NCBI GenBank assembly: GCA_934454035.1
Contig: CAKSFY010000031.1
Span: forward strand, 1-21,010
Source: an uncultured Clostridia bacterium
Lineage (GTDB): Bacteria > Bacillota > Clostridia > UBA1381
Reading direction: 5' to 3'
DNA: 21,010 nt
In this document: in pieces, positions 5,679-12,468 of the stretch
Numbering within the stretch: position 1 is the first letter of the stretch
Layout of the letters: every line of letters begins with the position of its first letter
Translations under genes and position numbers: made by a program
The notes under the pieces: model-generated
Told to the model about the DNA's origin: nothing
Database searches by the model: none
What the model saw: only the letters and a program-made list of their open reading frames with translations

Positions 5679-6179
5679 ATGGCTATCGGTCAAAGAATAA
5701 AATTTTTCCGCAATTTACGCAAATTTACGCAAAAAGAGCTGGGATTGAAGCTCGGCTTTCCGAAAAACGCCGCAGATGTGCGTGTTGCTCAATACGAATC
5801 GGAAACAAGAATACCGAAAGACGATTTAATAAACGCTTTTGCAAACCTGTTTGATATTTCCCCGAAGGCATTGAATGTCCCCGAAATAGATACTTATATT
5901 GGCTTAATGCACACACTTTTTGCACTTGAAGACACATACGGCTTCAAGATAAATAAAATTGACGGTCAGCTTTGTATCACTCTCGATAATCATAACAAGT
6001 CCTTTTCAACCCTATTTGAAAACCTCAATTCTTGGCAAGCGGAATACGAAAAACTCACAAACGGAGAGATAACACAAAAGGAATATGACGAATGGAGATA
6101 TAAATATCCGCAAATCGAAGCGGAACGCTTTAAGCGTGATATTGACAAACTCCGCGAAAACAAGAAAAAATCCGAATAA
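5679..6179 (+). CDS. XRE-family transcriptional regulator of the element
   Basis: This 166-residue protein has an N-terminal HTH_XRE domain (about residues 5-62) with GQRIKFFRNLRKFTQKELGL, a phage-repressor-like fold, ending at ANLFDISPKALNVPE. The remaining 100 residues are mostly helical and charged, ending RDIDKLRENKKKSE, without a recognisable LexA-like protease Ser-Lys dyad. The start at 5679 follows GAGGTG with 7-base spacing; a longer start at 5664 lies in the ribosome site. It is transcribed divergently from xis-int across the operator region, as expected for an immunity or maintenance repressor. Without a peptidase domain, induction must come through another signal, for example an antirepressor or ligand. 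Confidence 0.88.
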   Translation: MAIGQRIKFFRNLRKFTQKELGLKLGFPKNAADVRVAQYESETRIPKDDLINAFANLFDISPKALNVPEIDTYIGLMHTLFALEDTYGFKINKIDGQLCITLDNHNKSFSTLFENLNSWQAEYEKLTNGEITQKEYDEWRYKYPQIEAERFKRDIDKLRENKKKSE

Positions 6180-6183
6180 ACAC

Positions 6184-6228
6184 AAAAATACCATCGAAAA
6201 CTTTGCTGTTTCCGATGGTATTTTTTTA
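6184..6228. terminator. Bidirectional terminator after the regulator
   Basis: A stem of 18 positions is formed by 6184-6201 and 6208-6225 with one A-C mismatch and a 6-base loop; the core is ATACCATCG/CGATGGTAT. It is followed by TTTTTTT on the plus strand and preceded by AAAAA, so it can work in both directions. It begins 5 bases after the regulator stop and separates the element from the convergent guaA gene. Confidence 0.85.
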
Positions 6229-6254
6229 ATCAATTATTATTGTCCGCAATAATC

Positions 6255-6276
6255 AAACAGTATCAAAACAGTATCA
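6255..6276. repeat. Tandem 11-bp direct repeat, candidate integrase arm sites
   Basis: AAACAGTATCA is repeated exactly and without spacing (6255-6265 and 6266-6276). I saw no other copy in the window. It lies between the element's terminator and the 3' end of guaA, where arm-type sites bound by the N-terminal domain of a tyrosine integrase are expected (compare the short direct repeats at the ends of Tn916). Confidence 0.6.
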
Positions 6277-6292
6277 TTACGGATTTCAAGTT

Positions 6293-6326
6293 CTCGAAAA
6301 GCCTTATTTTATGCGGCTTCCGAGAG
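6293..6326 (-). terminator. Hairpin after guaA
   Basis: CTCGAAAAGCC (6293-6303) and GGCTTCCGAG (6315-6324) form an imperfect stem of about 10 bp with one bulged base. It lies 10 bases downstream of the guaA stop on the minus strand. The T-run expected of an intrinsic terminator is missing. If the insertion point is inside the guaA 3' end, this hairpin belongs to the element rather than to the original chromosome. Confidence 0.45.
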
Positions 6327-6335
6327 TTTTGTTTA

Positions 6336-7868
6336 TTACTCCCACTCAATGGTAGCAGGCGGTTTACTGGTTATATCATACACAATTCGGTTAACGTGTT
6401 TGACTTCATTTATTATCCTGTTGGACACGAGTTCCAAAACGTTATATGGGATTCTTGCCCAATCGGCAGTCATAAAGTCGCTTGTTGTAACCGCTCTCAA
6501 CGCGAGGGTATAATCGTATGTTCTTTCGTCGCCCATGACTCCTACAGAACGCATATCAGTTATTACCGCAAAATATTGGTTGATATCTCTGTCTAGTCCT
6601 GCATTTGCAATTTCTTCTCTGAATATTGCGTCTGCATCTCTCAGGATTTCCAGTTTATTTTCTGTGATTTCTCCGATCACCCTAACTGCAAGTCCGGGAC
6701 CCGGGAACGGTTGGCGCCACACGAATTTTTCGGGAAGCCCGAGCTCTATGCCAAGCTTTCTCACTTCGTCCTTAAACAAATCTCTAAGCGGCTCGACAAT
6801 CTCTTTAAAATCAACATGTTCCGGAAGTCCGCCGACATTATGATGGCTCTTTATAACGGCAGCATCACCGGCTCCGCTTTCGATAACATCCGGATAAATA
6901 GTACCCTGAACAAGATAATCTACAGTGCCTATTTTTTTAGCCTCAGCCTCGAATACACGTATAAATTCTGCGCCGATAATTTTTCTTTTTTTCTCAGGCT
7001 CGGTAACACCTTTTAATTTGCCTAAAAATCTGTCTTGTGCGTTGGCGCGAACCAAATTAATATCAAACTGGTTGCGGAACAGTGTTTCCACCTCATCGCC
7101 CTCATTTTTTCTGAGCAGACCGTTATCTACAAAAATGCATGTAAGCTGCTTGCCGACCGCTTTATTAAGCATGACTGCCGCAACAGATGAATCCACTCCG
7201 CCGGATAACGCGCACAATACCTTTTTGTCACCGATTTTTTCTTTTAATGCGGCAATCGACTTTTTGGCAAAATCACTCATTATCCAATCGCCTTTGCAGC
7301 CGCAGATTTTATACAAAAAATTCTCAAGCATTTTCTGACCGTTGACAGTATGATTAACCTCCGGATGAAATTGAACACTGTAGAGTTTTTTCTCCGTGTT
7401 TTCATAAGCGGCTATCGGACAGCTTTCCGAATATGCAGTAATATCAAAACCCTCCGGAATCTTTGAGATGTAATCCGTGTGACTCATCCAACAGATTGTT
7501 TCCTCACCGATTCCGTCAAAAAGTAAGCTTTTTTTCAAAGTAATATTTGTTTTGCCATACTCTCTTTTCGGAGCTTTTTCAACTTTTCCGTCAAGCAAAT
7601 GTGCCATAAGCTGACTGCCGTAGCAGATTCCCAAAACAGGAATACCCAAATCGAATATTTCTTTTCCTATTTTCGGGGAGTTCTCCTCATATACACTGTT
7701 AGGTCCGCCGGTAAATATGATACCTATCGGATTTTTTGCTTTTATGGCATCTATGCCTTTATTGTAAGGCATCACCTCACAGTATACGCTGCATTCACGC
7801 ACGCGGCGTGCTATAAGCTGATTATACTGTCCTCCAAAATCAAGTACTATTACGGTTTCGTTTTGCAT
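6336..7868 (-). CDS. guaA: GMP synthase (glutamine-hydrolysing)
   Basis: GuaA converts XMP to GMP with ATP and glutamine in the cytoplasm. The 510-residue product is full length. The class I glutamine amidotransferase domain comes first, with Cys82 (GICYGSQL), His168 and Glu170 (QFHPE). The ATP pyrophosphatase domain follows with the PP-loop SGGVDSS (222-228), and then the dimerization domain ends with the conserved PPATIEWE. The 3' end of guaA is a known integration site for islands in several bacteria, and the IME sits right behind it; the reading frame is intact. The ribosome site is weak: GGAG lies 15 bases upstream. Since the small XRE gene ends only 6 bases before the ATG, translational coupling is plausible. 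It is the last gene of the leftward metA-rsmA-XRE-guaA cluster. I see no guanine riboswitch. Confidence 0.98.
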   Translation of the reverse strand: MQNETVIVLDFGGQYNQLIARRVRECSVYCEVMPYNKGIDAIKAKNPIGIIFTGGPNSVYEENSPKIGKEIFDLGIPVLGICYGSQLMAHLLDGKVEKAPKREYGKTNITLKKSLLFDGIGEETICWMSHTDYISKIPEGFDITAYSESCPIAAYENTEKKLYSVQFHPEVNHTVNGQKMLENFLYKICGCKGDWIMSDFAKKSIAALKEKIGDKKVLCALSGGVDSSVAAVMLNKAVGKQLTCIFVDNGLLRKNEGDEVETLFRNQFDINLVRANAQDRFLGKLKGVTEPEKKRKIIGAEFIRVFEAEAKKIGTVDYLVQGTIYPDVIESGAGDAAVIKSHHNVGGLPEHVDFKEIVEPLRDLFKDEVRKLGIELGLPEKFVWRQPFPGPGLAVRVIGEITENKLEILRDADAIFREEIANAGLDRDINQYFAVITDMRSVGVMGDERTYDYTLALRAVTTSDFMTADWARIPYNVLELVSNRIINEVKHVNRIVYDITSKPPATIEWE

Positions 7869-7874
7869 AATTGT

Positions 7875-8180
7875 TTACTTTAACTCCTTCAAAAAATCTT
7901 TTTTGGTTCTTTCAAGAGCGGCTCTTGAGAGAACCTCGCCGTAGGGGAACAGATTTACCCATTCGTTTTCCGGTACTCCGAGCAAATCATCTGCCGATAC
8001 ACCGAACAGCTTTGCCAGTCTTGCGGCAATTTCGGCATCCGGCTCGGTCTGCCCCGATTCATATCTGCGCAGTGTTGCGGGCGATACACCCAGATACTCC
8101 GAAAACGCTTCTGCCGAAAGCCCCTTGCGTTTTCTCAAATACTTCATTCTTTTCCCCAATCTTGTTCTTGTGTCATCCAT
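7875..8180 (-). CDS. Small XRE-family regulator between rsmA and guaA
   Basis: This 101-residue protein has an HTH_XRE domain at about residues 7-66: RLGKRMKYLRKRKGLSAEAF, then EYLGVSPATLRRYESGQTEP and a C-terminal dimer-type segment LAKLFGVSADDLLGVP. The ATG at 8180 follows AAAGGAGAT with a good spacing and lies 4 bases after the rsmA stop; the longer frame to 8225 overlaps rsmA and lacks a ribosome site. It is unlikely to be part of the mobile element, since it sits on the far side of guaA in a tight chromosomal cluster. The target is unknown; the position suggests control of its own operon. No metabolite-binding domain is present. Confidence 0.85.
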   Translation of the reverse strand: MDDTRTRLGKRMKYLRKRKGLSAEAFSEYLGVSPATLRRYESGQTEPDAEIAARLAKLFGVSADDLLGVPENEWVNLFPYGEVLSRAALERTKKDFLKELK

Positions 8181-8184
8181 TTTA

Positions 8185-9039
8185 TTATATCTCCTTTCCT
8201 GACAATTTGTCAGATAAATATGCAAATTCCTGTACGGACAATCGTTCTCCTCTTATATCGGGAGAAATGCCGCAGTCTGTTATTGCTTTTGCAGCGGTGT
8301 TTTTGTCAATGCCCAATCCGTTTGCCAGACAATTAACCAAGGTTTTACGCCTTTGAGCAAATGCAGCCTTTACAACCTTGAAAAAATATTTTTCATCGGC
8401 GGGCTCGGCGGCAGGTTTTTCACGCAGCTTTAGCTTAAGTACAGCTGAGTCAACCTTCGGCGGTGGAATAAAGCTTCCGGCAGGAACTGTGGCAACAAGC
8501 TCCGGTTCGGTATAATATTGGCATAAAACGCTGATTGCTCCGTAATCCTTTTTGCCGGGTGCCGCACATATTCGCTCGGCAACTTCCTTTTGAACCATTA
8601 CAACAATATTTTTTATCGGAAGCCTTTCTTCTATCAGTGCTGTTATAATCGGCGTTGTTATATAGTATGGCAGGTTTGCCGCTACGCTTATTTTTTGACC
8701 GCCGAATTCTTCATCTATCAGCTTGTGCAAATCTGTTTTTAGAATATCCTTTTCAACAATTTTGACATTATCATATTCGGAAAGCGTATATTCAAGCACA
8801 GGAATAAGCTTTTTATCAATTTCAACACTGACCACTTTTTCCGCGCTTTCGGCAAGCCTTCCGGTAAGAACGCCAAACCCGGGACCTATTTCCAAAACAC
8901 CGTCTTTCGGTTGTGCAGCTTCAACTATTTTATCAAGCACGCTACCGTCAAGCAGGAAGTTCTGCCCCAAGCCTTTTGAAAACCTGAAATTAAATTTTGC
9001 GCATATTTCTTTTATCGTTTTTGGTGATGTTAAGTCCAT
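8185..9039 (-). CDS. rsmA: 16S rRNA (adenine1518/1519-N6)-dimethyltransferase
   Basis: RsmA (KsgA) uses SAM to dimethylate two adjacent adenosines in the 3' hairpin of 16S rRNA, a late step of small-subunit maturation. The 284-residue protein has KGLGQNFLLD (23-31), SAM motif I EIGPGFG (50-56), the acidic strand VSVEID (70-75), and motif IV NLPYYITTP (122-130), where NLPY contacts the target adenine. The C-terminal domain includes FIPPPKVDSAV and AAFAQRRKTL, both typical. AGGAG lies 5 bases before the ATG and overlaps the metA stop region, so expression is coupled to metA. Its length is normal and nothing is odd. Confidence 0.97.
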   Translation of the reverse strand: MDLTSPKTIKEICAKFNFRFSKGLGQNFLLDGSVLDKIVEAAQPKDGVLEIGPGFGVLTGRLAESAEKVVSVEIDKKLIPVLEYTLSEYDNVKIVEKDILKTDLHKLIDEEFGGQKISVAANLPYYITTPIITALIEERLPIKNIVVMVQKEVAERICAAPGKKDYGAISVLCQYYTEPELVATVPAGSFIPPPKVDSAVLKLKLREKPAAEPADEKYFFKVVKAAFAQRRKTLVNCLANGLGIDKNTAAKAITDCGISPDIRGERLSVQEFAYLSDKLSGKEI

Positions 9040-9047
9040 AATCGCTC

Positions 9048-9965
9048 CTATTTAATCGTTTCTATATCATAAGGCGTAATCTGATATACAAAATAGTTAA
9101 GCCAGTTTGAAAAAAGCAGGTTTGCATGGCTTCTCCATCGGACAACAGGTGCTTTGGACGGGTTGTCGTCCGGGAAGTAGTGCTTTGGAATATTCGGGTT
9201 TATGCCCTTTTCCAAATCTCTTTTGTATTCAAGCGCAAGCGTGTCTGCATCATACTCGGCATGCCCTGTGACAAAAATGCGCCTGCCGCCTTTTGTTGAT
9301 ATTAAGTATACGCCGGCTTCCTCCGATTCTGCCAGAATTTCAAGTTCTTTGTTTTTTCGGATATCTTCCGTTTTTACTCCTGTATATCTGGAATGAGGTG
9401 CATAAAATTCATTGTCAAATCCTCTTACCAGCTTAGAAGTTTTTCGGTTTACTTTATGTTTGAAAATTCCGGAGCATTTTTCAGGCAATGAATATTTCGG
9501 GATTCCGTAATGATAGAAAAGACCTGCCTGTGCTGCCCAGCAAATATGCAGCGTTGAAGTGACATGAGTTTTGCTCCATTCCATAATTTCCATAAGCTCA
9601 TCCCAATAATCCACATCCGTGAAATCAAGGTTTTCCACCGGTGCGCCGGTTATTATCATACCGTCGTATTTTAATGATTTTATATCCTTAAACGAACGGT
9701 AAAAAGTTTTTAAATGTTCCGGCGGAGTGTTTTTTGACTCATGCGAACGCATTGTTACAAAATCGAACTCCACTTGCAGAGGAGAATTGCCCAAAAGTCT
9801 CAAAAGCTGTGTTTCGGTAGTGATTTTTGTGGGCATTAAATTTACAATTGCAATTTTCAAGGAACGTATATCCTGGTGCATTGCCTTTGTTTCACTCATC
9901 ACAAATATGTTCTCCGCCCTGAGCTGCTTTGTAGCCGGCAGCTTATCGGGCACTTTTATCGGCAT
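9048..9965 (-). CDS. metA: Homoserine O-acyltransferase, probably acetyl-CoA-specific
   Basis: MetA activates homoserine for methionine synthesis. The 305-residue product begins MPIKVPDKLPATKQL and has the family residues Cys142 (HICWAAQAG), His235 and Glu237 (TGHAEYD). Residue 111 is Glu (GAPVENLDF); in the published MetA rule Glu here gives acetyl-CoA preference and Gly gives succinyl-CoA preference, so I infer homoserine O-acetyltransferase activity. The start at 9965 is set by GAGGTG with 6-base spacing; the frame runs on upstream to 10148, but that extension covers the promoter. No SAM riboswitch can fit in the very short leader. It is the first gene of the leftward cluster and stops 8 bases before rsmA. 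Confidence 0.96.
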   Translation of the reverse strand: MPIKVPDKLPATKQLRAENIFVMSETKAMHQDIRSLKIAIVNLMPTKITTETQLLRLLGNSPLQVEFDFVTMRSHESKNTPPEHLKTFYRSFKDIKSLKYDGMIITGAPVENLDFTDVDYWDELMEIMEWSKTHVTSTLHICWAAQAGLFYHYGIPKYSLPEKCSGIFKHKVNRKTSKLVRGFDNEFYAPHSRYTGVKTEDIRKNKELEILAESEEAGVYLISTKGGRRIFVTGHAEYDADTLALEYKRDLEKGINPNIPKHYFPDDNPSKAPVVRWRSHANLLFSNWLNYFVYQITPYDIETIK

Positions 9966-9999
9966 GTTCATCACCTCGCAAAAATAATAACATACCGTA

Positions 10000-10028
10000 A
10001 TTATATCACAATTTATGACAAAATACAA
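10000..10028 (-). promoter_or_regulatory. metA promoter
   Basis: On the minus strand TTGTAT (10028-10023) and TATAAT (10005-10000) are separated by 17 bases. The predicted transcript start is about 30 bases before the metA ATG, leaving no space for an S-box or T-box leader. The promoter is divergent from the ClpP/TepA-like gene. Confidence 0.75.
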
Positions 10029-10123
10029 GAATAAATTAGTAACAATATAACATACTAAAACAGAGGATTTTTTATAAAACGAAAACAAAATCCCGAAAAA
10101 CAGATAAAATGAGGTGTTAAGCC

Positions 10124-10816
10124 ATGAATGAAGATAAAGACAATTCACAAAATGAACAAAACTCGATTATCGAAACCGGGTCGGTAAAGACCAATAACCC
10201 GAGAGGAAATATCCATTGTCTGACTATAATAGGTCAGGTTGAGGGACATAACATTCTCCCTCCTCAAAACAAAACCACAAAGTATGAGCATATTTTGCCG
10301 CAGCTTGTCTCTGTTGAGGAAGACCCCGATACGGACGGGATGCTGATACTGCTCAATACTGTCGGCGGAGATGTGGAGGCGGGGCTTGCCATTTCCGAAA
10401 TGATTGCCGGCATGAGAAAGCCTACCGTTTCCCTTGTGCTGGGAGGAGGACACAGCATAGGCGTGCCGCTGGCAGTATCGGCAGATTATTCTTTTATCGC
10501 CCCGTCCGCGACCATGACTGTTCATCCGCTCAGAATGAACGGTACAATTCTTGGAGTAAGTCAGATGTTCCGCTATTTGGACAAAATGCAGGACAGGATT
10601 ATCAGGTTTGTAGTGGATAATTCGGATATATCCTTTGAGGATTTTAAAAAGCTTATGCTGGCAACCGACGAAATGGCAACCGACATGGGCAGCGTTCTGC
10701 TCGGAAAAGCCGCCGTTGACTGCGGTCTTATAAACAGAGTCGGCGGTGTTTCGGACGCACTTGAAAAGCTTTATGTGATGATAGCAAAAAGGCGCAGACG
10801 CAAAAAGCGCAAATGA
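10124..10816 (+). CDS. ClpP/TepA-like serine peptidase
   Basis: This 230-residue protein belongs to the ClpP/crotonase fold. Visible are an N-terminal region rich in Asn/Gln/Glu (1-29), a strand HCLTIIGQVEGH, LILLNTVGGDVEAGLAI (75-90), and GGGHSIGVPLAVSA with the likely nucleophile Ser111. TVHPLRMNG carries the likely His134, and GKAAVDCGLI carries the likely Asp199. The layout is closer to TepA (translocation-enhancing protein YmfB of Bacillus) than to housekeeping ClpP, which is shorter and has a different Ser motif. The chain ends in a striking basic tail AKRRRRKKRK, which could bind nucleic acid or membrane phospholipid. There is no signal peptide, so it should be cytoplasmic. GAGGTG with 7-base spacing sets the start. 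Role is uncertain: protein export or sporulation-related proteolysis are the known associations. Confidence 0.82.
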   Translation: MNEDKDNSQNEQNSIIETGSVKTNNPRGNIHCLTIIGQVEGHNILPPQNKTTKYEHILPQLVSVEEDPDTDGMLILLNTVGGDVEAGLAISEMIAGMRKPTVSLVLGGGHSIGVPLAVSADYSFIAPSATMTVHPLRMNGTILGVSQMFRYLDKMQDRIIRFVVDNSDISFEDFKKLMLATDEMATDMGSVLLGKAAVDCGLINRVGGVSDALEKLYVMIAKRRRRKKRK

Positions 10817-10874
10817 TATGAGTAAAATGGGAAAAAATATGCTAAATTTGTGGACTTTTTCTATTTCAAAACTC

Positions 10875-10902
10875 TTGACTTTTTCTGCCCATATGTTATA
10901 AT
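10875..10902 (+). promoter_or_regulatory. Promoter of the polyamine operon
   Basis: TTGACT (10875-10880) and TATAAT (10897-10902) with a 16-base spacer; TG upstream (TGTTATAAT) makes it also an extended -10. Transcription should start near 10909, giving a leader of roughly 100 bases before speA. Confidence 0.82.
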
Positions 10903-10908
10903 AACGTC

Positions 10909-11006
10909 ATAGGAGCTAAGCTCTGCGCCGCTTTTACGGCTTGCAAAATCTTATTTTGCCAACGAGTACGGCTTATTTTTTTATTATTGACGAACGGGAG
11001 AAAATA
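10909..11006 (+). promoter_or_regulatory. Structured leader of the speA operon
   Basis: The leader contains GCCG/CGGC (10927-10940, 6-base loop), a perfect 7-bp hairpin GCAAAAT-CTT-ATTTTGC (10943-10959), and the word TACGGCTT twice (10935-10942 and 10967-10974). The second copy is followed by a T-rich run (10973-10983). GCCG can pair with either CGGC copy, so alternative folds, one ending at the T-run, are possible. This is suggestive of attenuation but not of a riboswitch class I know. No upstream ORF with a ribosome site is seen. Confidence 0.35.
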
Positions 11007-12455
11007 ATGGATTATAAAAGACAGCAAAAAGCGCCGGTTTATGAGGCTTTATCAAAATTTAAAAGGCAAAGGGTAGTCCCTTTTGATGTGCCCGGACATA
11101 AAAGAGGCAGAGGCAATCCCGAGCTTGTAGAGCTTTTGGGCGAAAAATGCGTCGGTATCGATGTCAATTCAATGAAACCGCTGGACAATCTTTGCCATCC
11201 GGTATCGGTCATAAAGGAAGCGGAAGAGCTTGCGGCGGAAGCGTTCGGAGCGGCGCATGCGTTTTTTATGGTCGGAGGAACAACTTCATCGGTGCAGAGT
11301 ATGATTTTGTCGGCATGCAAGGCAGGCGACAAAATCATTATGCCGCGAAATGTTCATAAAAGCGTAATTAATGCTTTGGTTTTGTGCGGTGCGGAGCCTG
11401 TTTATGTGAATCCGAAAGTTGATACCAGACTCGGGATTTCACTCGGTATGGAAATAGAAGATGTCAAAAAAGCGGTTGAAGATAATCCGAACGCAGTCGC
11501 AGTTTTGGTCAATAATCCGACTTATTACGGCATTTGTTCAAACCTGCGCGAAATAGTGAAGCTGGCACATGAGCACAAAATGCTGGCATTGGTGGACGAA
11601 GCGCACGGAACGCATCTTTATTTCGGGGAAAATCTGCCGGTATCGGCAATGGAAGCCGGAGCGGACATTGCCGCAGTATCTATGCATAAATCGGGAGGAA
11701 GCCTTACGCAAAGCTCTCTTTTGCTTGTCGGGAAAAATGTAAATGAAGGCTATGTCAGTCAGATTATCAACCTTACGCAAACGACAAGCGCATCATATCT
11801 TTTGATGTCAAGCCTTGATATTTCAAGAAGAAATCTTGCCCTGAGGGGAAAGGAAACATTCGCAAAGGTCAGCTCAATGGCGGAATATGCAAGAATGGAG
11901 ATTAATTCAATCGGCGGCTATTATGCATACGGCAGAGAAATTGTGAACAGGGACAGTATATACGACTTTGACATAACCAAGCTTTCGGTTTATACAAGAG
12001 ATATAGGCCTTGCGGGAATCGAGGTCTATGACCTGTTGAGAGACGAATATGATATACAGATTGAATTCGGAGATATCGGCAATATTCTTGCATATATTTC
12101 AATCGGCGACAGAATTCAGGATATAGAACGCCTTGTCGGTGCATTGGCTGATATAAAGAGACTGTATTCAAAAGACCCGACGGGACTTCTGGCTAACGAA
12201 TATATTGCGCCGAAGGTATCTGCTACTCCGCAGAAAGCGTTCTATGCCCAGAAGGAATCTTTGCCGATAAGGCAGACCGCAGGCAGAATCTGCGGCGAGT
12301 TCGTAATGTGCTATCCGCCCGGAATACCGATTCTAGCGCCGGGTGAGATTATTACAAAGGACATAATAGAATATATAATCTACGCCAAGGAAAAGGGTTG
12401 TTCCATGCAGGGAACGGAGGACCCGGAAGTGGAAAATTTAAATGTGTTGAAATAG
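11007..12455 (+). CDS. speA: Arginine decarboxylase, PLP-dependent (aspartate-aminotransferase fold)
   Basis: SpeA decarboxylates arginine to agmatine. The 482-residue protein belongs to the short Orn/Lys/Arg decarboxylase group of Gram-positives (Bacillus SpeA/YaaO type). Recognisable are PFDVPGHKRGRG (25-36), FFMVGGTTSS (86-95), VDEAHGTHL (196-204) with the PLP-ring Asp197, and SMHKSGGSLTQSS (225-237) with the Schiff-base Lys228. The C-terminal domain contains the FVMCYPPGIPILAPGE segment. Substrate choice between Arg, Lys and Orn cannot be read reliably from the sequence; I infer arginine because aguA and aguB, which consume agmatine, are in the same operon. The ATG at 11007 has GGGAG at 6 bases; an upstream in-frame TTG at 10941 has none. 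The stop lies in the speE ribosome site. Confidence 0.93.
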   Translation: MDYKRQQKAPVYEALSKFKRQRVVPFDVPGHKRGRGNPELVELLGEKCVGIDVNSMKPLDNLCHPVSVIKEAEELAAEAFGAAHAFFMVGGTTSSVQSMILSACKAGDKIIMPRNVHKSVINALVLCGAEPVYVNPKVDTRLGISLGMEIEDVKKAVEDNPNAVAVLVNNPTYYGICSNLREIVKLAHEHKMLALVDEAHGTHLYFGENLPVSAMEAGADIAAVSMHKSGGSLTQSSLLLVGKNVNEGYVSQIINLTQTTSASYLLMSSLDISRRNLALRGKETFAKVSSMAEYARMEINSIGGYYAYGREIVNRDSIYDFDITKLSVYTRDIGLAGIEVYDLLRDEYDIQIEFGDIGNILAYISIGDRIQDIERLVGALADIKRLYSKDPTGLLANEYIAPKVSATPQKAFYAQKESLPIRQTAGRICGEFVMCYPPGIPILAPGEIITKDIIEYIIYAKEKGCSMQGTEDPEVENLNVLK

Positions 12456-12468
12456 GAGATAGCGGAAA

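Larger units (their letters stand above)
1..6276. mobile_element. Integrative mobilizable element (right-hand part)
   Basis: The stretch contains, in one block, a tyrosine integrase, an excisionase-like protein, a phage-type XRE regulator, a MobC-like accessory protein, a MobV relaxase, a RepA-type helicase and TnpV, plus the start of a DNA methyltransferase. This is the usual content of an IME. No mating-pair-formation genes are visible, so it is mobilizable rather than self-transmissible as far as can be seen. The right boundary is placed between the terminator ending near 6226 and the guaA stop at 6336; I use the end of a tandem 11-bp repeat as a provisional limit. The left end lies beyond position 1, so the direct repeat expected at the other junction cannot be seen. 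Element genes, except the regulator, are all on the minus strand. Confidence 0.88.

Noticed and set aside
9966..10020. SAM riboswitch or T-box in front of metA
   Set aside because: The predicted transcript leader is only about 30 bases, too short for either, and no conserved elements are seen.
9966..10148. N-terminal extension of metA with hydrophobic residues
   Set aside because: It covers the metA promoter and is not part of the family; GAGGTG and the MPIKVPD start fix the gene at 9965.
10941..11006. In-frame upstream extension of speA from a TTG codon
   Set aside because: There is no ribosome site before the TTG, and the extension would cover the structured leader. The ATG at 11007 has a good GGGAG and matches the usual protein start.
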